A stretch of 64,000 nt of DNA from Agrostemma githago (lineage: Eukaryota; Streptophyta; Magnoliopsida; Caryophyllales; Caryophyllaceae): assembly GCA_958450325.1 (NCBI GenBank), contig OY288239.1, positions 60,345,049-60,409,048 of the forward strand, given 5' to 3'. Below the pieces are notes generated by a model. It saw only the letters and a program-made list of their open reading frames with translations. It was not told the DNA's origin and ran no database searches. Below are positions 10,017-20,691 of the stretch, in pieces. Positions within the stretch are counted from its first letter, which is position 1; the number at the start of each line of letters is the position of its first letter. The position numbers and the translations under genes were made by a program.

Positions 10017-11837
10017 TTGTTGCTCCCGACGCGTACACCTGATTTTAGGAAAAATATCAGTAAATGATTTGAACAAAAAAAATATTAGTGAGAGATGGGT
10101 AGAACCAAAATAAGGACTTAACTGTTAGGTTTATATGTTCTTGTAACTCAATGACTAGCATTGAATATTTGTTTCTTTTATCAAGAAGAAGATGAATGAA
10201 CAAAATATTGATAGGATGCTACTCCAGAATGGGACAAGACCTGGTTAGAACTCTCAAAGTCTGCTGACTCGAGTGGACAACTTGGTGCTCCAAGAAAGAT
10301 GCCGATGATGACTTTTCAGCTCCGGTTCAGTTTGCTTAAACTACGGGCCAGATGATCAAGAGTATATCCCAGTTCCGTGATGGTGCAACAGACTCAGATG
10401 TGAAATCTCTTTGGATCCTGATGGAACGACCCATTACTAGTGTGCTCGTATCCCTACGAGATGTTGAAGATACCCCCGCAAATTCCTTTGTGGAACCGTA
10501 GAGGTCCGAAGATTCACCTCTCGTTTTAAATCTTAGTTATTTAGGATCATTGATTCTTTCTTCCCGCCTCTACTTCTTCTAATTCTTCTCTTATATATTC
10601 TCATCTTCATTCGCTTAGTGATTCCTTGTTCTATTCTTCTATTCTACCATCTTTCTCTTGAGATTCTTTGGTTTGACCGAATTCCGTCTCAGTGAACCCC
10701 GTGAAAAGTTATAGATGTTCGAGGTTTAGTAAATCCTTTGTTACCTGGTTTTGAGGATGTGAGTCTACCCTATCTTCTAAGCAAGTAAGAAATTCTTGGG
10801 GATTGATTTGAATGACAAATTGTTGCTTGATGGAATTAGGATGATACCTTAGATATCGATCAGCCTTGGGTTATAGGTTACATGATTATATAGAGTACTT
10901 AAGAGCATATCATATTTGATGGATACCTAGTACCTAACTTAGAATCGAACTAGGTGTAACTGATAATACTACTTTGGGATTCTTACCTGATGCTTATTGG
11001 ATGGATGAATCGCGAATATTCGGGATCATAGAGTATTGTTTAAAGTGTTAGTCTGAGTGTTGTGGTACCATTGAAGGTTTTCATTAATGTTGTTAGAAAT
11101 TTTGGTTGACATAGATTACCCGTGTTTCTTAAGGATTAGATTGTTGATCATTGTTAACCTATGAAATTTGGAGTTGAGTGATCAAACTTGAATGAATTAT
11201 TCTTGACCTTGAAGAAGAGAAATATCTTGCACAATTATAAGTTGGGCTTATTGTGTTGTTTTGAGGAATACTGTAATACAAATCATCTTATTGGGACTTT
11301 CAGTTTAGAACCTTAGACCAACGAGATTGTAGATTTGTTGAGTTATAAAATATTTTGTGGTTGCACCATTGTGATTAGAAATTTGATGGACTTCTCAGAA
11401 ACCTTAGTTGAATGACGTGTTTGAAGATGTGAGTGTTTGCGCCATTAACTATAGGTTTGAACGCGTTTGAGGATTTATTGTACTTTCCTAACTTCTGTAC
11501 TTGTGGCATTATAATTATGTTGGTAATCATTTTTGAGGATTTCGTACTTGAGCATTGTTAAATTGGTGGACTGTGTTTATCGTTCCTTACTCGAGAAATT
11601 TGGAGTATACCTCGAGTTCAAACCTTGTAAGCTTCAATTTAAGGAGTTTTATCGATTACGAGTTTGGATGTGTTTTGATAACCATTGGAAGCTTTATTAA
11701 TGGATTAGATTCTAAATTATTTATGGATTCTTACCGCGCTGATTGATATGTGATTTTGTATTGGAGATTGTGGTGGTTGATAACCTTGGAGGTTGTAGAT
11801 ATACTCGGTATTGTTTTGATGGATTTAGGAACCTAAG
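10017..11837 (+). mobile_element. Unit D, 5' internal region
   Basis: This follows the primer binding site, so it is the 5' leader and possible gag area of D. I find no sustained coding; short frames of 60-66 codons look like chance. It ends at the right copy of the 31-bp direct repeat. Confidence 0.55.
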
Positions 11838-11868
11838 TTTCGTGGTGTCGTACTGGGAATCTCGAGAT
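11838..11868. repeat. 31-bp direct repeat, right copy
   Basis: This is the partner of 5342-5372. On the minus strand it reads TISRFPVRHHE against TISRFPIRHHE in the left copy, so it appears to be a scrap of the same pol frame. It abuts the T1 LTR terminus (TGTGCGAG at 11869). Confidence 0.8.
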
Positions 11869-12870
11869 TGTGCGAGTTCGGACCCGTTCGAGCCCACTCT
11901 ACAGTTAGACACATCATGCACAAAGTATGGATGGCCTTAATGTTAGAGTTTAAGGAGGGGCTCGTCCCTTAGCATATGAATAACGATGTGTCGGATATTG
12001 AATGATTCTCGTTGCCAATGGTTTCAGACGTCCAGAAACCGAAGTTTCTAAGTAAAGGGTAAAGGTACTTGCTGGGAAGTTCACGAAGAACACCCAACTC
12101 CGCCCGCACATAGCGGCCTCTACTAAGAATCGATTTATGTTGGAATGCGCACGTTAGTAAGACGGTTATGCATGACAACTATTGTTTTGAACCTAGCATA
12201 TGAATTGTATGTTGCTACGTTGTTTAATGCATCTTTTGATATGTCGAAGTTGAATTTAGCATGTGAGTTCATTTGAAAGCGGTAAATTGCCAAACAAATG
12301 AAATAAACAACTTGAAATGTAGATTACAACTTACACGGGCGGAGTACAACTCGGAATTCTCAATACTTGAACAATTGTATAATATTGAATTGGAAGCAAT
12401 AAACGTAAACTATAAACGGACTCGTAAATAGAAAACGTAAACAGAAACTACAGATCGAAGTTTGGACAGACTCTAATTAGCTACGTCTCGTTTTACGTAT
12501 TGATCAGAGGCAAAGGCTCAGGTACGTAAACTCGTGCGCCCTAGAACTTAGGCGCAGAAGGCTCAGCGGTTCAGTCTTCAGATGCGAACGCTGGAGCGCC
12601 TGAACCGACGGCGTACAGGACCAAAGTGTGTTATTAAATTGATCCCGAGGCCTTGAAGTCTCGTCCCGACTTATCCTAGTGAAATCTGGTTGCCTTAATT
12701 TTATCGAATATCATGTCCCAAGAGTCGTTGATATAGGATTAATGCCGCAAGGCGTTCACGGAAAACGGTAATGGAATAAAAATGAATATGAGACAGATAT
12801 TTTGAAAGGAAACGTGTGATCAATTAAAACGTGTTGACGCGCATCGCAAGAGGAATTGGGCAAATCAATC
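11869..12870 (-). mobile_element. T1 LTR, part 1 (Tat-type, 3' part of the LTR)
   Basis: It is homologous to the T2 LTR from 44368: both share the LTR terminus followed by CGAGCCCACTCT, and later AACACCCAAC...CGCCCGCACAT.GCGGCCTCTAC. The LTR points minus, so this is its U5-side part. A GGCGC-type motif cluster lies at about 12519-12612. The LTR is interrupted by the LINE and resumes at about 37483. The exact break is uncertain by some tens of bases. No gene is present. Confidence 0.8.
12519..12612. repeat. GGCGC-type motif cluster in the T1 LTR
   Basis: GTGCGCCC, AGGCGCAG and AGCGCCTG occur in a short window, with looser variants between. The first two are about 16 bp apart. Related clusters occur at 37820-37890, 38750-38790, 39311-39365 and 40101-40139. 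Confidence 0.6.
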
Positions 12871-12927
12871 AAACTAGCGAGATAAACTACCAAATTCCAG
12901 CGACTTTAACGGCGGCCTGGAGGCAGT

Positions 12928-14193
12928 ATGGCCCCGAGTTCGTCATCAGGGTCAGCAAGACAACCAATGATCTCGAAGAGAAAAGCGAGACGTAGTGGTA
13001 ATGCTGGAAAAGATGAAATTGTCAAGGAACATAGTTGCCCTAATATGGACGAACCATTGAAAGAACGTTCCCTACAAGAAATTATGGAGGGTATACCTGT
13101 CTATAATTTGGGGGATGATGAGGAGGGGATCGATGATGAGATTGAAGCAAACTAGTTATCCAAAGAGATAGGGTTTGAGGAGGAGCAAACGTTGGATGAC
13201 ACTGGTGGAGAATGGTCTTACGTCAAAGGAAAGAATAGAACTGTAAGGATCAATACTCACGATGCAACCAATGAGTTGGTGGGAGATCCTGATATCTTGC
13301 AACTATCGGAGGAGGACGTAGAAGACGAGCTAAAGTATTGGAACTCGGCAATTTATGGTTTCGTGGTTGGTGCAAACCCGCCATGGCAAATTCTCGAGGG
13401 TTTCATAAGGAGAATCTGGAAAATGCATAACATTACCAAAATTTCATTCATGAACAATGGTATTTTTGTGGTGAGATTTGAAACTGAAGGAATGAAGCAT
13501 GCTGTATTACAAGGAGGCTATTTTATGTTTGATAATAAACCTTTAGTTCTAAAAGAATGGAAGCCAGACGTCAAAATTGAAAAGGAAGACGTGAAAGTGC
13601 TTCCCTCGTGGATTAGACTGAAGCATCTGTCGCTCAAATTCTGGGGTAGGAGCCTGGAGAAAATTGCACGACTAGTGGGCAAATACATTTGCAGAGATGA
13701 GGCTACTGCCCAGAGAACCAGGATTGACTTTGCCAGGTTTCTAGTGGAGTTGAAGGTAGGGGGTGACTTGCCAAAATAGGTCAGTTTCAAAGATGAAAAA
13801 GGGGCTTAGGTGAATATTGATGTAGTCCACGACTGGAAACCAATTATATGTACTGTTTGCAGGAAGATGGACCATGAAAGTAGAGATTGCAGGTCACAAA
13901 TACCTGGACCAGCTGTAAAACCTCAACAAAAAGTTTGGAAAGTGGTTGAAAAAAAGGGCATAACGACTGCTGAAGGAAAAGTAAAGGACCAAGAGGACAT
14001 ACAGGAGCAAGTGCTGCAACAGGAGAATGAATTCCCTCCGTTACCAAGGAAGGAAATTGTGGCATCACAAATACCAGATTCTCCAAATGCTGGGGGAGAG
14101 GGTGAGCCATCATTTGTGGATATGGTAACTGGGAGTGGAGTTAAACAAGCTAGTCTCATGAAAGTTAACCCAATTTTATCTAATAATCAATGA
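12928..14193 (+). pseudogene. LINE ORF1: DUF4283-like nucleic-acid-binding protein with CCHC knuckle
   Basis: A single frame runs from ATG 12928 to TGA 14191-14193, broken by three TAG codons (near 13153, 13777 and 13807). The N-terminus is basic (SKRKARRSGNAGK). The middle (about 13340-13770) matches the DUF4283 domain of plant LINE ORF1 and gag-like proteins, with AIYGFVVGANPPW, FRRIWK-like and GIFVVRF-type segments and a PLVLKEWKPD strand. A zinc knuckle follows at about 13852-13893 (CTVCRKMDHESRDC, CX2CX4HX4C). The protein would bind element RNA. The TAG codons sit where CAG would be plausible, which fits cytosine deamination. ORF2 follows directly. Confidence 0.85.
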
Positions 14194-14194
14194 A

Positions 14195-15998
14195 GATGGG
14201 TTTTGGAATGTTCGTGGGATGAATCGTGTTAATAAACAGATTGAAATTCTCAAGTTTTTGCTTGCTAATAAAGTTTGCCTCTTTGGTTTACTAGAAACCA
14301 TAATCAAGAGCAACAATCAGAATAAAGTTTGGAATAATAATTTCAGTAATTGGTGTATTACTACTAATTGTCACACACGTAATGGTGGGCGGATTTGGGT
14401 GTTATGGGATCCGTATCAATGTTCTATTCGAGTCGAGAAATATTCCACGCAGATGATACACTGCAGGGTGAAGGAACTTATGACTAGTAGAAAATTTGTG
14501 ATGACTTTCGTCTATGCGCACAATGTCATTCAAGATAGAGAAGCATTATGGGAGGATATGCTGCAGCATGATAACAGGAGCGATCCGTGGATTGTTTGTG
14601 GTGATTTCAATTGTGTTCTAACGCCGGAAGAATGTTTGGGGGGTGGCGAAGAATGTTTGGGGGGTGGCTTTTCTCTTGCAGAAGCTAAACCCTTTCAGGA
14701 TTGCATAGAGGCTTGTGATTTGATAGACGCACCAGCCACAAGTGCCTTTTATACTTGGAATAACAAGAGGCCACCTGAGCAACGTGTGTACTCCAGAATT
14801 GACAGAGTCTTAATTAATCAAGCTTGGGTGCAAATTTTTCCGACTCACTTTGATAATTTCATGCCTGAAGGTTTATTTGATCATAGTCCTTGCATTATAA
14901 GCTCATAAATGGCTCAAACTGCAAGGAAACGGAGCTTTAAATATTTCATTAAGTGGAGTAATGCTCCACATTTTGAAGAAACGGTGAAAAATAGCTGGTA
15001 TGAGGGGGTTGATGGAACTCCTATGTACATTGTCACTCAACAATTGAGAAGATTGAAAAGGCCGCGGAAAGAATTAAACAAAGGTTGCTTTGCAGACATT
15101 GAACATCAGGCTGATGTCGCTCAAGTTTGGCTACTGGAACTGCAGAAGAAAATTATAGAGAACTCGGGGAAGACGCAACTTCTTGAGGAAGAACATAAGG
15201 CTCATATTAAATATCTACAGTTGAGCAAGGCCAGAAAGAGTTACCTACAGCAGAAATCTAAGGCCCTATTGATTAAGGATGGTGATAACAACACTTCTTT
15301 TTTTCATGAGGCTCTCAAAGCATGAAGAAGGAGAAATGTTGTGTTCCATATTGAGGACTCAAATGGTAATATTCTACGTGATTCAAAGGAAATACAGGAT
15401 GCTTTCTTGAATTACTATGAGGAGCTGTTAGGCACAAGTACAACAACCATGAAAGTTAATACAAGCATCCTAAATTATGGTCCAAAATGTAACTCCAGTC
15501 ATCATGAAATGCTGTTAACTCCTGTCACGCCACAGGAAATCAGAGACGTCTTGTTTAGTATTCCTAATGATAAGGCGCCTGGCCCCGACGGTTTCTTGAG
15601 TAAGTTCTTCAAAGACAGTTGGCATGTTGTGGGGGAAGAGGTATGTACTGAAATCATGGATTTCTTCTCCAATGGCCAGATTCTTAAGCAAATAAATGCC
15701 ACTGCGATCACTCTAATTCTGAAGGTTGACAATCCTACCTCAGTGATCCAGTTCAGACCGATAGCCTGCTGTAACATTGTGTATAAACTTATATCCAAGC
15801 TCTTGTGTTCGAGATTGACAAATGTATTGCCAGATATTATAGCACCTGTGCAAGGAGGATTCATAAAGGGGAGCAGTATAGTGGAAAACATTTTGATATG
15901 TCAAGATTTGATCAGGCTATATTCAAGACAAAATATATCTCCAAGATGTCTCTTCAAATTGGATATGCAGAAAGTTTACGATTTGGTGGAGTCTGAAT
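14195..15998 (+). pseudogene. LINE ORF2, first part: AP-like endonuclease and start of reverse transcriptase
   Basis: The frame opens with FWNVRGMN, the usual start of the endonuclease. It continues through LFGLLET, WIVCGDFNCVL (GDFN motif), YTWNN, SRIDRVLIN and FDHSPCIIS, all standard EEP-family motifs. A stop follows at 14906 and another (TGA, possibly from CGA) at 15323, with the frame unchanged. RT begins with APGPDGF and QFRPIACCNIVYKLISK, then LPDIIAPVQGGFI and LFKLDMQKVYD. The hAT-like insertion cuts the gene in this last motif. A 14-bp-scale direct duplication (EECLGGG repeated) is seen at about 14626-14670. ORF2 nicks target DNA and copies the LINE RNA there; this copy cannot do so. 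Confidence 0.93.
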
Positions 15999-16679
15999 CT
16001 ATGATACATGGTTCGAAATTCGATGCGGTTCGAATTCGAAGTTCGATTTCGAAGTTCGCTACCAACGGCGAACTGGATTCGAAACATGAAATAGTTTAAA
16101 TATAATATTAAATTTATTGTAGTTAACTAGAAAGAATTATGGTAGTAGTCCATGGGTATGGAGGGATTTCTTTTATAAATTACGGAGTATTTTATTAGTA
16201 TCCAAAGTCCAAAGTATAGTATGGAGGGAGTTATAGATTTTTTTTGGAAAAAGTAAAAGTCAAATTAAAGAAAAAAGTTACTGCTAGAGTATTTATTACG
16301 AGTAACAGTTGTCCTCCACTTCTCCCAGTTATATATCCTCATTATTTTAAACTTTTAACCCCTCACCTACCCCACAATCAACCCTACCAACACCACTCTA
16401 CTCCTTTTCTGGGTATGCACATTAATGGCGCCCAAACATTTCTCTTTTCCCGACCACCATACAACGGCCACCACGACCAACCTCATGCCCAGGTGATTCT
16501 CTTTCCATCTTTGACAAGGCCCCTCCCTCTCCTGTAATTCTTTCCATTTTTCCATAGTTCGCTCATTCCACCGTTTTTATTCACGAATTCCGGCGAACTG
16601 GGTCGCGAACGACCGGAGTTCGAAGTCGGACGAACCAGTTCGAAGTTCGTGCCACCGAATTCCGAATCTGGTATCATAG
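15999..16679. mobile_element. hAT-like non-autonomous DNA transposon
   Basis: A 681-bp insertion in LINE ORF2 has terminal inverted repeats CTATGATAC...GTATCATAG. Imperfect complementarity extends inward for about 35 bp. It is flanked by a perfect 8-bp target duplication GTCTGAAT (15991-15998 and 16680-16687). Removing it and one duplication restores continuity of the RT sequence. Subterminal copies of TTCGAAGTTCG and TTCGAA occur at both ends. An 8-bp duplication points to the hAT superfamily, though the CTATGATAC terminus is not the common CAGNG type. No transposase is encoded; the frames inside are short and composition-driven. Confidence 0.82.
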
Positions 16680-16687
16680 GTCTGAAT

Positions 16688-17540
16688 TTTTACATCAGAT
16701 GCTTATTGGTCTTTAATTCCCATCCCACTTTATTAATCTTGTGATGAAATGTGTTACCATAACCTCTTTCTCGCTTTGCCTTAATGGAGACACGTTTAGA
16801 TTTTTTTCAAGGAAAACGAGGACTAAGACAAGGGGACCCGCTTTCTCCTCTCCATTTCACCATATGTATGGATTATCTGTCCAAATTATTGCAGTATACC
16901 ACGACAGTCAAGGAATTCAAATTTCATCCTCTTTGCAAGGCTATGAGATTGTCTACCTTGATGTTCGCGGACGACCTTCTACTGTTTAGTAAAGGGGATG
17001 TGCAGTCTATCATGGTACTACTCAGAACTTTTGCTACGTTCTCCGCGACATCAGGTCTAAAACTGAGTAAAGGCAAGTCAAATGTCTATTTCAGCGGAGT
17101 TAAGACAGAAGTGAGGCAGGATATTATCAATGTTTCCGAATGTAAGGAAGGTACGCTCCCTTTCAAATATCTTGGGGTACCTATTAAGGCATCTACCCTC
17201 ACAATTATTGACTGCCAGCCATTGGTCGATAAAATCACTGACCGAATAAGGAAGCTGGGTACTAGGAGACTATCCTACGCGGGGCGACTGGTATTGATTA
17301 AATCAGTCTTAAACACGCTTCGTAATTAATGGGCCTCGATTTTTATACTCCCTACGGGCATAATCAAACAAGTCAAAGGTCTTTGCAGAACCTTTCTATG
17401 GAAGGGGGAGTAAATTTCAATAGAGTTCCGTTAGTTTCCTGGAATAACGTCTGCCTTCCATATAAGGAAGGGGGACTGAATATAATTCAGAACTCTATAT
17501 GGAACAGAGCTGCGGTGGGTAAAATGGTTTGGTGGATCAC
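16688..17540 (+). pseudogene. LINE ORF2, second part: reverse transcriptase palm and thumb
   Basis: This continues the RT after the hAT-like element: HQMLIG, VMKCVTITSFS, GKRGLRQGDPLSPLHF, then LMFADDLLLFSKG with the catalytic ADD at about 16965. It then reads SGLKLSKGKSNVYFSG and FKYLGVPI, which are classical plant LINE RT motifs. A frameshift lies in the T-run near 16800, a stop near 17326 (N-TAA-WASIF), and another frameshift near 17410. It ends in VGKMVWWIT, cut by insertion of element A at 17541 and resumed at 36981. Confidence 0.93.
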
Positions 17541-17744
17541 TGATGCGCGTATTTTATATATACTTTTTATGCTCTTATTACGCGCATTCCCGTGTTTAGT
17601 GAATAGTGAAAACGATTATTTTGCCCCGAATTGGCTACTTTGTGGTATATTTTGTCTTATTGCAGGAACGGAAGCCACAAGAGCTAAAACGAACCAAAAC
17701 CGAGCCAAAATGAAGCTGGAAAGAGCTGATCGCTGAACTGGGTG

Positions 17745-17890
17745 ATAGTCGACCGACTATTGGAATAGTCGGCCGACCATGGCGATAGTCGACCGACAGT
17801 TATTTTAGTCGGTCGACTATTCTAGAGTCTGCAGAAGATCAAATAAGTGAATGATTAGTCGATCGACTATTAAAATAGTCGGCCGACTAT
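17745..17890. promoter_or_regulatory. Palindrome cluster upstream of the A LTR TATA box
   Basis: Six copies of a quasi-palindrome like ATAGTCGACCGACTAT have GTCG starts at 17748, 17768, 17788, 17808, 17858 and 17878. Spacings are 20, 20, 20, 50 and 20 bp. The central hexamers are CGACCG, CGGCCG, CGACCG, CGGTCG, CGATCG and CGGCCG, so all four CGRYCG forms occur. The cluster ends 70 bp before the TATA box. The 3' LTR has the same cluster at 35950-36095. Confidence 0.9.
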
Positions 17891-17959
17891 TTCCTGGGCC
17901 GCAGACAGTTTTGTATTCAGCAAGAAGTTTCCTAAACAGTTTTAACTCATTCTAAGTTG

Positions 17960-17967
17960 TATAAATA
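17960..17967 (+). promoter_or_regulatory. TATA box of the A 5' LTR
   Basis: TATAAATA in the context AGTTGTATAAATAGG is a strong plant TATA box. It is repeated at 36165-36172 in the 3' LTR. It marks the likely U3/R boundary about 30 bp downstream. Confidence 0.85.
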
Positions 17968-18954
17968 GGTCTTTTCAGCCACTTTTATTGATACCTCCCG
18001 ACTTCACTACTTCTCTTTAGACTTTTCTACTTTTTACTACTAGACTCGTCCTTAAAACTCCTCTTTAGATCTCTTCTCCTTAGAATTACTTCTAGTTTAA
18101 TTTCTTCCTTTAAAACTCGGTTATTGTAAGATTGCAAGATTCTAATCGCCTTCATTCTTCTTGGTAATTTAATCTAATCCTTCTTCCTTCTTCTTCGTCT
18201 TTGATTATTCTTCTTCTTCATACATAATTATTCTTAATCCTTGTTTATGCTTGTCATAATTTTATTATTATTCATCATGTTTAATCTAGTAAAATCGTTT
18301 ATTAATATTGTTGTTCTTGATTTCATTATGAGTAGCTAATTTCCTTGGCTAGGATTCAGGGGATCTACGAATTGAATGTGGTCGCTAAATAATTTATAGA
18401 TCTGTCAATGATATTGTGTTTGAGTTGTCAATTGTAGCATATAATCGCGATTAGTCAGTTAATGCGCATGATTGATTAATTGAATTAAGTAAACTTGAAC
18501 CTAAGATCGGAAGCCTGGTAAAAGTTAGACCTGCTACAACACATTAGTTTGCCCTAATAAGATCGGAAGCCTTTAGACGCATGCTAGGGTGAATAGCGGA
18601 CCGGAAGGACCTTTTCATTACCCCTTAGAACAATATCTGCGACAGACCTGTGACTTAGACCGTGACCATATGAGATTCATAGTGAACCGACAATCCTAGT
18701 TTCTCTCCATATTAATTTGTCTTAATTCATCCTATTTATTTTAGTTATTTCTTCTCCTTTAATTTTCTCTTCCTTCACTACGTTAGTTTAGTCAAACACA
18801 AACAAAACCCCCGATTTGGTTACTAAGATAGACTTTACTTGCGAGTAGGATTTATTTGTCTCCCTGTGAAATCGATCCTGACTTCCCTAGCTATATTTTT
18901 AGTTGGACCGTAGTTGGTTATTTTTGATAGGTACACGACTAGCTTATCAAATTT

Positions 18955-18972
18955 TGGCGGCGTTGCCGGGGA
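18955..18972 (+). other. Primer binding site of A
   Basis: TGGCGGCGTTGCCGGGGA lies 5 bp after the LTR end. It differs by one base from TGGCGCCGTTGCCGGGGA, the site common in Athila-like plant elements. It identifies this LTR as the 5' one. Confidence 0.9.
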
Positions 18973-19068
18973 GACGGTTAATTTTACTTGTCGTTTGAGT
19001 TTATCTTTTGTCTCAGGGAACTTTCGTTCCTTGAGACGGTTCTCATATTTTCCTTCTTAGTTCTGTGT

Positions 19069-20691
19069 ATGCCCAGGTCTAACAGGTCCGAGATTCATCC
19101 TTTTGATCCCGAACCCGAGAAGACTTTACGAGCTAGACGTAGTTTTTGGAGGGAAGTACGTCAAGTGGAAAAATCTAATTCGCTTGACCCATTATCCACC
19201 AACCTGGAAGTGGATTATTCGTCCCACGAAGAGGACGACTCAAGCACCAAGTCAGACGCCGAGTCAGATATCTCAGTTCCGATCATGCCGCCGAAGCTTT
19301 CCACTCACTCCGATCCGAATCAGGCTAACATCTAGAAAGGATGGAAGCTACCAACTCATACCACCGACTCTTTCGAGATTCGTCCCGCTTATATCAATTT
19401 AGTGGAGCGAAATACCTTCTCGGGCAAGAAAGACGAAGACCCCGGACAGCGTATGGAAATATTCACTGATTATATTTGTTCGATTCCAGTTGCTCCTGGG
19501 GTAACACAAGAACAAGTAATGGAGGCCTTATTTCCATTTTCTCTTACAGGTCCAACCCGTAGGTGGTATCAAGACTTGGATAAAGAAGCAGCCAATATTA
19601 ATGACTGGAACTCATTGGCGCTTGCTTTTTATAAGCATTACTACCCTCCTCAGCACACCAATCAGATACGGAGTCAAATAACCAGTTTTAAGCAAGGACC
19701 GTTGGAAGATCTAAACGAAACATGGACTAGATTTAAGGATCTAGTTCGTTCTATTCCTCACCACGGATTCCAACCATGGTTCTTATGTAATCTATTTTAT
19801 AACGGTTTATTTGATGATAATCGTGCTATTCTTGGTGGTGCAGGTAACGGACGTTTCCAAAACATTGTTGATGATAACAAGGGTTGGAAATTGATCGAGG
19901 AGGCGGCCACGCATCGAGCCGAGTACGGAAATCCGAGGGGTAGTGTTCGGGTAGCCGCAGCAGAAACCAGTGAGATTATGGCTCAATTTGATCATCTTTA
20001 TGCCCGTCTCGATAAACTTCAGAATCCACCTCATAGAAACGAGTCGAATCAGCAAACTGTTCATGCTATGATCAAACTGGAGGCCATGTGTGAGCGATGT
20101 GGTACCGAAGGCCATAGCGTGGTGGAATGTATTATCGGGATGGAGCAAGTTATAGCTTTTCAACATTACAAGCAAGGTAATCCCTGTTCTAATTATTATA
20201 ATGAGAGGACTAGGGAATATCCGAACTTCAGTTGGACAAGTCAGAATGTGTTGAACCCAGTTCCTCAGCCGAAGCAACAAGCTTATGTTCCGCCTCATCG
20301 CGGACAACAACAAGGCTTCCAAAAGCCTCTAGCTCTTCCACCGCTGACTCAACCTCTTGTTATTCTTCCTCCACCGCCTGTGACTCCGGCTCCAGTTCCT
20401 AGCGAATATCAGGAATTGAAGAGTATGATGCAATCTCTTATGATCCAAATGCAGAAAAGTGACCAAGTTAAAGATGCACAGATCAAGATGTTGAAGACGC
20501 AGGTGGCGCAGCTTGCCACAAATCAGTCTACTAGGCAATCGGGCACACTGTCGTCACAGCCGGAAAAACCGTACGATACGGCTAACGCGATTCAGCTTCG
20601 TAGCGGCCTTACTTATGACGAGCCAAAGATGCCTAGTTATGATAATTCTGTTATTGTGGAGGATGTAATTGATGATGTTAAAAACTGCTGA
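19069..20691 (+). pseudogene. Element A gag
   Basis: The frame starts at ATG 19069 (MPRSNRSEIHPFDPEPEK) and runs to TGA 20689-20691, with one internal TAG at 19333 that could be a mutated CAG. The retrotransposon gag domain lies at about 19402-19860: NTFSGKKDEDPGQRM, LFPFSLTGPTRRWYQDL, then LALAFYKHYYPP and a SIPHHGFQPWF segment, the pattern seen in Athila gag. A zinc-knuckle-like CERCGTEGHSVVEC follows near 20090. A Q/P-rich linker and a short coiled-coil-like segment (about 20410-20520) lead to IQLRSGLTYDEPK, the conserved end of Athila gag. Gag forms the virus-like particle that packages element RNA. A frameshift separates it from the protease region. Confidence 0.9.

Larger units (their letters stand above)
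17541..18949 (+). repeat. Element A 5' LTR
   Basis: It starts TGATGCGCGTATTTTATATA and ends CTAGCTTATCA. It pairs with 35746-36980. It contains a palindrome cluster at 17745-17890, a TATA box at 17960-17967 and a CT-rich leader. A segment around 18262-18455 is missing from the 3' copy. Confidence 0.95.

Noticed and set aside
16244..16555. Frames of 62-97 codons inside the hAT-like element
   Set aside because: The element is a 681-bp non-autonomous insertion. The frames overlap on both strands and lack transposase motifs such as a hAT dimerisation region.
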